Below are positions 24,973-32,778 of a stretch of DNA of 34,944 bases, in pieces (the first letter of the stretch is position 1; each line of letters starts with the position of its first letter). A model generated the notes under the pieces. The model was not told where the DNA came from. It saw only the letters and a list, made by a program, of their open reading frames with translations, and ran no database searches. Origin of the DNA: Bacteroidota bacterium (lineage in GTDB: Bacteria > Bacteroidota > Bacteroidia > Bacteroidales > JAAUTT01); contig JAJYAG010000059.1 of NCBI GenBank assembly GCA_021779665.1, positions 1 to 34,944 of the forward strand. The letters run 5' to 3'. Position numbers and translations under genes: made by a program.

Positions 24973-26100
24973 TTACAGATTTAGCGCTTGTTTTACCCTA
25001 TCGTTAAATAGTTGACCGTCGTGGGTCAGGCAGGTTCCTTTAATAATATCGTCGTTGAAATCGAGGTTAAGATTTCCTTCTTTACCAATAAACAGCTTCA
25101 TAAAGTTCAGCAGGTTATTGCCAAACATTTTACTGGCATCGAATGGCATATCCGAAGGATAGTCGGATTTTCCGATAATGGTTACCTGATTATGTACAAT
25201 CGATTGTTCATTCTGAGTAAGTTCACAATTTCCTCCTGTTGAGGCAGCAAGGTCGATAACTACGGAGCCTGCAGTCATGGCTTCAACAGTTTCCTTTGTA
25301 ATGAGCACAGGAGCTTTTTTACCGGGAATCTGAGCGGTGGTGATAATTACATTAGCTTTCGAAGCATGATCGTGGATTAACTGACGTTGCTGTTGCTTAA
25401 ATTCTTCTGTTTGTTCAACAGCATAACCACCTGCGGCTTTATCTTCGCGGGCTCCGGCTACTTCGATAAATTTAGCACCAAGACTCTGAACCTCTTCTTT
25501 TACAGCCGACCTAACGTCGAAAACTTCTACAACTGCACCCAATTTGCGGGCGGTGGCCACTGCCTGAAGTCCGGCAACACCGGCACCCAGGATAAGCACC
25601 TTTGCAGGTTTAATAGTTCCTGCAGCAGTCATAAACATGGGGAAGAACTTTGGCAAATGCAAAGCTGCATCAAGAACGGCTTTGTAACCCGAAACTGTTG
25701 CCTGCGACGATAAAATATCCATCGCCTGGGCCCTTGTTGTCCGGGGTACCATATCCATACTAAATGAGGTGATTTGTTTCTTGAGCATAAGCTCCACCAA
25801 CTCTTTATTTGCAAAAGGATTAAATACAGAAATCAGAACTTTGTTCTGCCCCAACGCATTAATCTCGTCGACTGTAAATGGGGTAATCCTTACCAAGACA
25901 TCGGCTTGCCGAATAAGATCGGCTTTTTCAGTTACAACAGCACCGCTGGCTTCGTAACTATTATTGTCAGCGTATGCATTTTTGCCTGCTTCATTTTCAA
26001 TCAAAACACTAACCTGCAATTTTTTAAGAGTGGCTACTGTTTCTGGCAAAAAGGATACTCTGTTTTCAGGGACCGGTTCCTTTAGTATACCAACAACCAT
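24973..26100 (-). CDS. pntAA: NAD(P) transhydrogenase, soluble NAD(H)-binding alpha subunit
   Basis: A 375-residue soluble subunit (domain I). It is related to alanine dehydrogenase and binds NAD(H). Motifs are VGILKEPVPENRVSFLPETV at the start, the flexible region SMDMVPRTTRAQAMDILSSQA (in part MDMVPRTTRAQAMD), the Rossmann loop LILGAGVAGLQAVATARKLGA, and IITTAQIPGKKAPVLIT. It is the first gene of the pnt set, starting at the ATG at 26100, 101 bases from the end of the hybrid kinase gene on the same strand. I see no exact TAnnTTTG in front of it. Confidence 0.97.
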   Translation of the reverse strand: MVVGILKEPVPENRVSFLPETVATLKKLQVSVLIENEAGKNAYADNNSYEASGAVVTEKADLIRQADVLVRITPFTVDEINALGQNKVLISVFNPFANKELVELMLKKQITSFSMDMVPRTTRAQAMDILSSQATVSGYKAVLDAALHLPKFFPMFMTAAGTIKPAKVLILGAGVAGLQAVATARKLGAVVEVFDVRSAVKEEVQSLGAKFIEVAGAREDKAAGGYAVEQTEEFKQQQRQLIHDHASKANVIITTAQIPGKKAPVLITKETVEAMTAGSVVIDLAASTGGNCELTQNEQSIVHNQVTIIGKSDYPSDMPFDASKMFGNNLLNFMKLFIGKEGNLNLDFNDDIIKGTCLTHDGQLFNDRVKQALNL

Positions 26101-26201
26101 AAAAACTTATCTTTTAATTAAAAGTACTAAGATAAAGAATTAAACTGAAGAAAGGTTCAGAGTTAATTCACAATAATTATAAACAATTATTAATGTTAAT
26201 G

Positions 26202-28469
26202 TTAACCAATATATCGCGAAATCTTTTCAAACAATTCCGTCTTTTTTATGGGTTTGGTTACATAATCGTCGAAGCCTTTTGTTGTAAGCTGGCTGGTTTC
26301 AATAATCAGCGCATGAGCTGTTTGAGCAATAACAGGTAAATCGGGCCGGATGGATTTTATAATCTTAGTGGCTTCCCAGCCATTCATTTCGGGCATTTTA
26401 AGATCCATCAGCACCAGATCGATATTGGGATTTTCCCGAACCGTTTTTACGGCCTCGTTACCGTTCTTTGCCCATAAAATAAATGTGTTTGTTTTACTGA
26501 AAAGTTCCTTAAAGTAATAGAGATTATTTTCGTCGTCCTCGCATATGAGGATTATATGGTTATCCAGATTTACTTTATCGTTATCCTTTTCAGGTACAAC
26601 GGCTGATATAACTTTTTTAAACGGAATTGTAAAATAGAAGGTACTTCCGATGCCAGGTTCCGAATGCAACCATATGTTACCGCCCATCAGCTTTACAAAC
26701 GAACGCGATAATGTGAGCCCGATACCGAGTCCTCTGAAAAGCGATAAATCGGAATGATCAACCCTCCAGAATCGTTCAAAAATTTCTTCGTGAAATTGGG
26801 GATCAATTCCGATTCCCGTATCTTTAACATAAAACTCAATATATCCTTTATCTTCCGAGTAGCCAACTTCAACAAACCCACGTTCAGTAAATTTTAATGC
26901 GTTCGATACCAGATTGGTCAATATCTGCCGTAGTTTTACCTCGTCGGTATAAACGTTGTATCCCTTGCCAGGCGGAAGATTTTTCTTAAGCTCTACTTTC
27001 GAGTTGGCATCCATTCCAACGGCGAACGAAGCACAGATTTCGTCAAGGGTTTTATTTACATTTACATTGCTGTAATGCAATTTCACCTGATCGGTGTCAA
27101 TCATCGACATTTCTATAATGTCGTTAATAATAGAAAGGAGCTGGGAGCTGCTTGATCTTATAATAGACACATATTCGCCAAGTTTCTGGTCGGGATAATT
27201 GCTGATAAGCAAATCGGAAAACCCAACAATGGCATTCATGGGGGTCCGTATTTCGTGCGAAAGGTTTGAAAGAAATGCCGATTTCAGTTGATTGGACTTC
27301 TCGGCTAATTGCAATGCGCCTTCAAGTTCTATGCTTTTTTTCCTGATTTCCTGAAGAAACGCTTGTTCCTTTTTGCGGATTTGTTTTTCCTTGCTGAATA
27401 ATTTGGACAGAATAACGATTACCACCAGCATTAAAAAGAAAATAACAAAAGCAAAAACCACAAGCTGCAGATTTTCCTGAATAAATGAATAAGGAGAGTT
27501 TATAACGATGGCTTTCTTCGGAAGTTTTGAATGAGAAATACCAAACGCCCGCATTATTTTTTTATCGAACACAAATTCGGTAGGGCCGGCTGTAACCGGA
27601 ATTTCATTGACTGCCTTACCCTTTAGTATCTGTATGGCAATTCTCCCGGCAAGTTCTCCATGCGAAGCCGCCCTGACTATCTTTCCGCCTATAATACCCT
27701 TGTCAAGATAAAAATCCCAGGTCCCGTAAATAGGTACATGGCAAAAGGGTTTTATCTCATCAAGAATAAGATCGTACGAAATCTGGTTTCCTTCTTTGTC
27801 GATATTGAAAGTTGTAAGCAAAACAACCTCATTGTTCTGCAAGGTTGTTAATTTTTGTTTGAGTTCAGAAAGGGTGTAATCGGTTAAGAATTCATAACTA
27901 AGATTAGGGAAGGATTTAGCTATTATTTCCGCACAATTTTCACGGATGATGTTTCCCGTGATGGACCTGTCGGTCACAATGTAGAGCTTTTTATATTGCG
28001 GATGAAGATTTAATATTGTACTGATGTTGGATTGAATGTCTATATCTTCCATTATTCCTGTGAAATTGGAAGGAATTTGACCAACATAATTCAGTCCGCA
28101 AAAAACAACAGGCGGCTTTCCTATGAGGGAATCACGAAATTCAGTTAAAAAGTTGAATGCTGCATTATCAGTGGAGATAACCAGGTCGAAACGGAGGTTT
28201 TTGTATTTGGAAAGAAAAAACCTTGCAAAGTTCCTGAAATATTCGGGTGATTCAAAGTGCTTCGAATCCAGGTATTCAATCCTGTAATCGGGCTTAATTG
28301 CCGAATCCGAAGAGATGGTCTTTATAATGGAGCTGTTTAATTCATCTGTCCACGATAATCCTTCATTATATGAATGAATTATTAAAATAGTTCTGTTTGT
28401 GTTATAGGCAAAAACATGCAGGCTATTTGCTACCGCAAAAATCAGAATAAAAAAGATCCTGTAAGTCAT
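26202..28469 (-). CDS. Hybrid histidine kinase with ABC substrate-binding-protein-like sensor
   Basis: A 755-residue hybrid sensor kinase. The order is: signal peptide (1-21); periplasmic domain resembling ABC_sub_bind proteins (about 27-325; ILIIHSYNEGLSWTDELN, PVVFCGLNYVG, VPIYGTWDFYLDKGIIGG); a transmembrane helix (about 333-355); a coiled coil; HisKA with the phosphorylated His405 in LSHEIRTPMNA; an ATPase domain (LTNLVSNALKFTERG, DTGIGID, GLGIGLTLS); and a receiver with acidic pair EDD and phospho-acceptor Asp689 in LVLMDLKMPEM, Lys in YVTKPI. All catalytic residues look intact. No ABC transporter, free response regulator or phosphotransfer protein is nearby. Ligand and target are unknown. 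It lies 101 bases upstream of the pnt genes on the same strand. Confidence 0.95.
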   Translation of the reverse strand: MTYRIFFILIFAVANSLHVFAYNTNRTILIIHSYNEGLSWTDELNSSIIKTISSDSAIKPDYRIEYLDSKHFESPEYFRNFARFFLSKYKNLRFDLVISTDNAAFNFLTEFRDSLIGKPPVVFCGLNYVGQIPSNFTGIMEDIDIQSNISTILNLHPQYKKLYIVTDRSITGNIIRENCAEIIAKSFPNLSYEFLTDYTLSELKQKLTTLQNNEVVLLTTFNIDKEGNQISYDLILDEIKPFCHVPIYGTWDFYLDKGIIGGKIVRAASHGELAGRIAIQILKGKAVNEIPVTAGPTEFVFDKKIMRAFGISHSKLPKKAIVINSPYSFIQENLQLVVFAFVIFFLMLVVIVILSKLFSKEKQIRKKEQAFLQEIRKKSIELEGALQLAEKSNQLKSAFLSNLSHEIRTPMNAIVGFSDLLISNYPDQKLGEYVSIIRSSSSQLLSIINDIIEMSMIDTDQVKLHYSNVNVNKTLDEICASFAVGMDANSKVELKKNLPPGKGYNVYTDEVKLRQILTNLVSNALKFTERGFVEVGYSEDKGYIEFYVKDTGIGIDPQFHEEIFERFWRVDHSDLSLFRGLGIGLTLSRSFVKLMGGNIWLHSEPGIGSTFYFTIPFKKVISAVVPEKDNDKVNLDNHIILICEDDENNLYYFKELFSKTNTFILWAKNGNEAVKTVRENPNIDLVLMDLKMPEMNGWEATKIIKSIRPDLPVIAQTAHALIIETSQLTTKGFDDYVTKPIKKTELFEKISRYIG

Positions 28470-28729
28470 ATGTTTAACGAGGCTTGTTCCATAACATAGT
28501 TCAATCCGAATTTTGACTGTATCCTGAAAGATTTACCCCACAGATCTCAGATTTTTCTTGAACTTATTAAAATTAGCCAATTTTACTGAATTAAAGAACG
28601 AATACTCTTAAAATTGGACCAAGTATCAATTATTTTTTATGAATTGGTATATTTTTTCTGAGAGTATGATGGCATTACTTTTGAAAATTACACATCCTTA
28701 GTTTGGACTTGTGATATAAAAGAAAGCGC

Positions 28730-28737
28730 TACCTTTG
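28730..28737 (+). promoter_or_regulatory. Candidate promoter for rlmN (-7 TACCTTTG)
   Basis: TACCTTTG fits TAnnTTTG, with a TTG at 28709-28711 18 bases further upstream as a possible -33. It sits across the TTG at 28735 that opens the longest rlmN frame, so translation most likely begins downstream, at 28762. The rest of the gap from 28470 to here holds no gene or structure I can see. Confidence 0.55.
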
Positions 28738-28761
28738 CATTTGTTTTTGAACGGAGGGAAA

Positions 28762-29787
28762 TTGAAAAATCAGGTATTATACGGAAAAACATTTGAGGAG
28801 CTGAAAGAATTAACTCAGTCGCTTGGTTTGCCTGCTTTTAATGCAAAGCAGATTGCTGAATGGCTGTATAAAAAAAATGTTACTTCCATAGATGGTATGA
28901 CTAACCTTTCGGCGAAAACAAGAGAATTGCTTAAAGAGCATTTTGTGTTGGGGCTTGAAGTTCCTGCTAAGGTTCAGACATCGGTCGATGGCACAAAAAA
29001 GTACCTGTTTACCACCTCCAATGGTAAATTTATTGAAGCAGCTTATATCCCCGATAGAGACAGAGCAACGCTTTGTGTATCCTCACAGGTAGGATGTAAA
29101 ATGGGGTGTTTGTTTTGTATGACTGGCAAACAGGGATTCCAGGGAAACCTGAGTAGCAACGAAATATTAAACCAGATAATCAGTTTGCCTGAACGTGAAA
29201 AACTCACAAATCTGGTATACATGGGTATGGGCGAACCTTTTGATAATTTGCAGGAGGTGCTGAAAAGCCTTGAAATTCTCACCTCCGAAGAAGGGTTTGG
29301 CTGGAGCCCCAAACGAATCACCGTTTCAACTGTTGGAATTATTCCCGGGATGAAAGAGTTTCTCCAGAAAAGCAAATGCCATCTGGCCATCAGCCTTCAT
29401 ACACCTTTTGATGACGAAAGGCGGAAACTGATGCCCGTTGAGCACGTTTATCCCCTGAAAGAAGTGCTGAGTGAAATTAAAAGTTTCGATTTTGGCCTGC
29501 AGCGTCGCGTTTCATTCGAATATATTGTTTTTAAGAACCTGAACGACACACCGCGGCATGTTCAGGAGATGGCCCGTATTCTCAACGGAATACGTTGCAG
29601 GGTTAACCTTATCCGGTTTCATCCTGTACCGGGAACTCCGCTCGAGGGAAGTGATGATGCCACCGTTCAGACTTTCAAGGATGCATTAAATGTCAAAGGG
29701 ATACTCACTACCATTCGCGCCTCGCGTGGTCAGGACATTTATGCTGCCTGCGGTCTGCTTTCTACCAAAGAGCTTGTGAAGAAGTGA
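28762..29787 (+). CDS. rlmN: 23S rRNA (adenine2503-C2)/tRNA methyltransferase RlmN
   Basis: A radical-SAM enzyme that methylates C2 of A2503 in 23S rRNA and A37 in some tRNAs. The [4Fe-4S] cysteines are Cys112, Cys116 and Cys119 in CKMGCLFC, and the catalytic C-terminal Cys330 lies in DIYAACGLL. YMGMGEP and AISLHTP are further family motifs. The N-terminus reads LKNQVLYGKTFEELKELTQ, with the first residue a TTG-encoded start. I chose TTG at 28762 because it is preceded by a good Shine-Dalgarno, GGAGGG at 28753-28758, and because the alternative at 28735 lies inside the promoter. The 341-residue product is normal in length. It is convergent with rlmD. Confidence 0.96.
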   Translation: MKNQVLYGKTFEELKELTQSLGLPAFNAKQIAEWLYKKNVTSIDGMTNLSAKTRELLKEHFVLGLEVPAKVQTSVDGTKKYLFTTSNGKFIEAAYIPDRDRATLCVSSQVGCKMGCLFCMTGKQGFQGNLSSNEILNQIISLPEREKLTNLVYMGMGEPFDNLQEVLKSLEILTSEEGFGWSPKRITVSTVGIIPGMKEFLQKSKCHLAISLHTPFDDERRKLMPVEHVYPLKEVLSEIKSFDFGLQRRVSFEYIVFKNLNDTPRHVQEMARILNGIRCRVNLIRFHPVPGTPLEGSDDATVQTFKDALNVKGILTTIRASRGQDIYAACGLLSTKELVKK

Positions 29788-29806
29788 TGCTGGTCGTACC
29801 TGATAT

Positions 29807-29834
29807 AGTCGACAGACCACAGACGACAGTCCAC
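29807..29834. repeat. Two-unit 14-bp imperfect tandem repeat between rlmN and rlmD
   Basis: AGTCGACAGACCAC and AGACGACAGTCCAC are adjacent and differ at two positions; a degenerate third copy (AGTCGATAGCCAGCAC) begins at 29846. TGCTGG at 29788 and CCAGCA at 29855 could also pair weakly. This spacer between convergent genes holds no strong terminator hairpin. Confidence 0.5.
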
Positions 29835-29882
29835 TGCCAAATATAAGTCGATAGCCAGCACTTAAAACACGTAACCCACAAC

Positions 29883-31295
29883 TCACAACCGTCTCCGGAG
29901 CAGTGTTACATTTTCAACATGATGGGTTTGAGGAAACATATCAACGGGTTGAACCTTTTCTACCAGATATTCATCATGCAGCAAGGCGATGTCGCGTGCC
30001 TGTGTCGCAGGATTGCAGCTCACATAAACAATTTTTTCAGGTAAAGTTTGCAGCAGGCACTCAATTACCTTTTCGTGAACTCCTGCCCTGGGAGGGTCAA
30101 GGATAATTACATCTGCCCGGCCTTGTTCTTCAATAAAATTACTGTTAAAAATATCCTTGATATCGCCGGCGTAAAATGTTGCATTGCTAATATTGTTGAT
30201 TGATGCATTAATTTTAGCATCGTGAATGGCCTCTTTAATCAGTTCAACACCTATCACCTTTTTGCAGCTTTTGGCAACAAAATTGGCAATGGTTCCGGTT
30301 CCGGTATAAAAATCGTAAACAATTTCATCGCCTTTTAACCCGGCAAAATCGCGTGTCACCGAATACAGCTTATATGCCTGTTCCGAGTTGGTTTGGTAAA
30401 ATGATTTGGGGCCGATTTTAAAGCTGAGATCTTCCATTTTTTCAATCATATGATCCTTTCCATGATAAAGGTGCACCTGAAGGTCGAAAATGGTATCGTT
30501 TAATTTGGTGTTTACAACATACATGAGCGATGTGATCTTCGGAAAACTTTCTTTCAGGAAGTTCATGGTTTTTTCAATGGCATCGGGCAGCTCCTCTCCA
30601 AAACTCACAATCACCATCACCTCGCCTGTTGAGCTTGTGCGTATAATCAGGTTTCTTAAAAAACCGGTATGCATCCTCAGATCGCAAAATTCAAATGCCT
30701 GCTCTTCAGCAAAAGCCTTAAGCTTTAGGCGTATATCGTTCGAAGGATCGGACTGCAAATGGCAACGGCGTATATCCAGAACTTTGTCGAATAATCCCGG
30801 AATGTGAAAGCCAACAGCATTGCGGTTTTCTATCTGATCTTTTGAGTCTATTTCATTCTGGGTGAGCCAGCGGCTCGCCGAAAACGTGTACTCGAGCTTG
30901 TTCCGGTAAAAATACTGGTTATCGGAAGGGACAATAGGCAGAAATTCTCCTTCTTCAATTTTACCTATGCGCTTTAAATTGTCTTTAACTTGTTTTTGCT
31001 TGTAGAATAGCTGTTTTTCGTAAGGCAAATCCTGCCATTTGCAGCCTCCGCAAACTCCAAAATGCTCGCATCTTGGTTCGATTCGCATTGGCGAGAGTTT
31101 CACAAAATTAACAACAATACCCTCCATGTAGCTGGAGCGATTTTTCTTTATTTGCACATCAACCACATCGCCCGGGATGGCATGAGGTACAAAAACAACA
31201 ATATCGTCGGTTTTACCAATCGCATTCCCTTCTGCTGCAATATCAACAATCTCCAGCGATGTGATAATGGGTAAAATTTTTTTATTTCTGCTCAA
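29883..31295 (-). CDS. rlmD: 23S rRNA (uracil1939-C5)-methyltransferase RlmD
   Basis: A TrmA/RumA-family rRNA methyltransferase. An N-terminal TRAM domain (ITSLEIVDIAAEGNAIGK to DVQIKKNRSSY) is followed by the iron-sulfur cysteines (CEHFGVCGGCKW and a fourth in DIRRCHL), a SAM-binding motif VYDFYTGTGTIANFVA and the catalytic nucleophile in YVSCNPATQARD. The longest frame begins with a TTG at 31322, but that TTG lies within the -7 promoter word at 31320-31327. I chose the TTG at 31295 (MSRNKKILPIITS), which has GGCGGA a few bases upstream and matches typical RlmD N-termini; 470 residues result. RlmC-like specificity cannot be excluded without comparison. Confidence 0.94.
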   Translation of the reverse strand: MSRNKKILPIITSLEIVDIAAEGNAIGKTDDIVVFVPHAIPGDVVDVQIKKNRSSYMEGIVVNFVKLSPMRIEPRCEHFGVCGGCKWQDLPYEKQLFYKQKQVKDNLKRIGKIEEGEFLPIVPSDNQYFYRNKLEYTFSASRWLTQNEIDSKDQIENRNAVGFHIPGLFDKVLDIRRCHLQSDPSNDIRLKLKAFAEEQAFEFCDLRMHTGFLRNLIIRTSSTGEVMVIVSFGEELPDAIEKTMNFLKESFPKITSLMYVVNTKLNDTIFDLQVHLYHGKDHMIEKMEDLSFKIGPKSFYQTNSEQAYKLYSVTRDFAGLKGDEIVYDFYTGTGTIANFVAKSCKKVIGVELIKEAIHDAKINASINNISNATFYAGDIKDIFNSNFIEEQGRADVIILDPPRAGVHEKVIECLLQTLPEKIVYVSCNPATQARDIALLHDEYLVEKVQPVDMFPQTHHVENVTLLRRRL

Positions 31296-31319
31296 TGTTC
31301 CGCCTTTCAAAATTTGCGG

Positions 31320-31327
31320 CAAAGGTA
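31320..31327 (-). promoter_or_regulatory. Candidate -7 promoter element (TACCTTTG) for rlmD
   Basis: On the minus strand TACCTTTG fits TAnnTTTG and lies 24 bases before the preferred start at 31295, in the 75-base gap after the GH28 gene. It indicates that rlmD has its own promoter. No -33 TTTG is seen. Confidence 0.5.
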
Positions 31328-31370
31328 TAAAAATCTGTTTAGTACACCGCTATAAATTACTTTTTAGCTA

Positions 31371-32699
31371 TTATTCAATAACTTCACCGTTTACTTTTAC
31401 GTTTTTAAGTGCAAAATTCCTGATAAAGGATTTATCTACATTGCCTTTGTCGGCAGTTACGTTTAGATTTTCGAATGTAAAATAGCTAAGATCGTAATTT
31501 TTGCCGGCTTCAACATTATAAAATACATTGCATTTAAAATCAATATTACGCAGAGTGACATTCCTTGAGAAAGAGAGCGGCATATCCGTTCTGCCTTTAA
31601 GGTCGAAGAATTGTGTCCATGGTTTTACGTATAGAAGACTGTTGGCCAGACCTTTGATGTTTTCAACTGTGATAAACTCGTATTTCTGCGGAGTATCGGG
31701 CCGCATTTTGAGCCATAACAAACGGTCGGCGCCATTTACGGTGCAATTGCGGAAAACAATGTTGTAATTGAAGATAGCTTCGCTTCCGCAGGTCAATGCC
31801 GAGTGACAGAATCCAAATCTGCAATCTTCTATAATGATGTTTTTATTGGGACCATTGCAGGTATCGGTATCGGCCCACGGACCTTTTCCTCCCTTGAGCG
31901 CAATGGCATCGTCGTTTACCGACATGTAACAACCCTTTACAAGCACATTGGTGCAGGCATCAATATCAATGGCATCGGTACTTGGGGCTTTAACGGGTTT
32001 TTCGGGCGAAAAAATGTAAAGATCGAGAATCTTAACATTGTTGCACTTATAATAATGGCTCGTCCAGAAACCGGCATTCTGCAAACGGACATCCTGCAGT
32101 TGCACATTATTGCTGTTCCTTATAAAAATAAGCCGGGGACGAGATACTTCCAGGTTGGTGCATTGGGGATTTTCTTTTCTTCTTTGCCAGAAAGCTTCCC
32201 AAAATTTTAGCCCGTTCCCGTCGATGGTTCCTTTGCCGGAGATTGTAAAACCATCTACCCCATAAGCATTTACCAGAGCAGGAAAATAATCCAGGCATTG
32301 ACCTTCCATTCTCGAAGGCATCATGGGATAATCGTTAATATTATCCGAGCCTTTCAAAACAGCTCCTTCCGAAACGTAAAGATGGGTTTTGGGCTTGAAA
32401 AACAGTGCGCCGCTTAAAAAAACACCTTTAGGGATTACAACCACACCGCCACCTTTTCGGGAAGCTTCGTCGATAGCTTTTTGAATTACCTGGGTCTGCA
32501 GAACAGTGCTGTCGTTTACAGCTCCGTATTTGGCGATATCGAAAACTTTTCCGAGTTTTTTTAATTCTACTTTCCGCGTATTAAAGAACCATGCAGGGAT
32601 TTTGGAGCCATCGGGAAATAAAACAGCCTCATTATTCTGTGCAAAGGAGGTATTAAAGATCAATAAGATAGCTGGTAGCAAGGCAAATATATACTTCAT
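31371..32699 (-). CDS. Glycoside hydrolase family 28 (polygalacturonase-like) protein
   Basis: A 442-residue secreted right-handed beta-helix enzyme of family GH28, which hydrolyses pectin-type polymers (galacturonan or rhamnogalacturonan). It has a signal peptide (1-20), an N-terminal FDIAKYGAVNDSTVLQTQVIQKAID block, and catalytic acids at the expected positions: Asp242 (STDAID) and Asp263/Asp264 (NDDAIALK). The usual GHG/GHS motif reads CHSALTCGSE around His299, and RLLWLKMR (326-333) supplies the basic substrate-binding residues. No T9SS sorting domain or lipobox is present, so it is probably periplasmic. There is no SusC/SusD pair, sulfatase or second glycosidase nearby. The substrate is inferred only from the family. 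Confidence 0.92.
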   Translation of the reverse strand: MKYIFALLPAILLIFNTSFAQNNEAVLFPDGSKIPAWFFNTRKVELKKLGKVFDIAKYGAVNDSTVLQTQVIQKAIDEASRKGGGVVVIPKGVFLSGALFFKPKTHLYVSEGAVLKGSDNINDYPMMPSRMEGQCLDYFPALVNAYGVDGFTISGKGTIDGNGLKFWEAFWQRRKENPQCTNLEVSRPRLIFIRNSNNVQLQDVRLQNAGFWTSHYYKCNNVKILDLYIFSPEKPVKAPSTDAIDIDACTNVLVKGCYMSVNDDAIALKGGKGPWADTDTCNGPNKNIIIEDCRFGFCHSALTCGSEAIFNYNIVFRNCTVNGADRLLWLKMRPDTPQKYEFITVENIKGLANSLLYVKPWTQFFDLKGRTDMPLSFSRNVTLRNIDFKCNVFYNVEAGKNYDLSYFTFENLNVTADKGNVDKSFIRNFALKNVKVNGEVIE

Positions 32700-32778
32700 G
32701 ATAAAAGATTTATGGAGATAAAAGTAAGGAAAATGGCTAAATACACAATAAACTGCTTCCCGGATGAAAACGGATTCT

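Noticed and set aside
26165-26190. AT-only inverted repeat (AATAATT/AATTATT) between the hybrid kinase and pntAA
   Set aside because: It has only 7 A/T pairs and no T-run of note, and cannot be told apart from AT-rich background.
31803-32210. 135-codon open frame on the plus strand
   Set aside because: It is antisense to the GH28 gene, whose conserved motifs explain the sequence.
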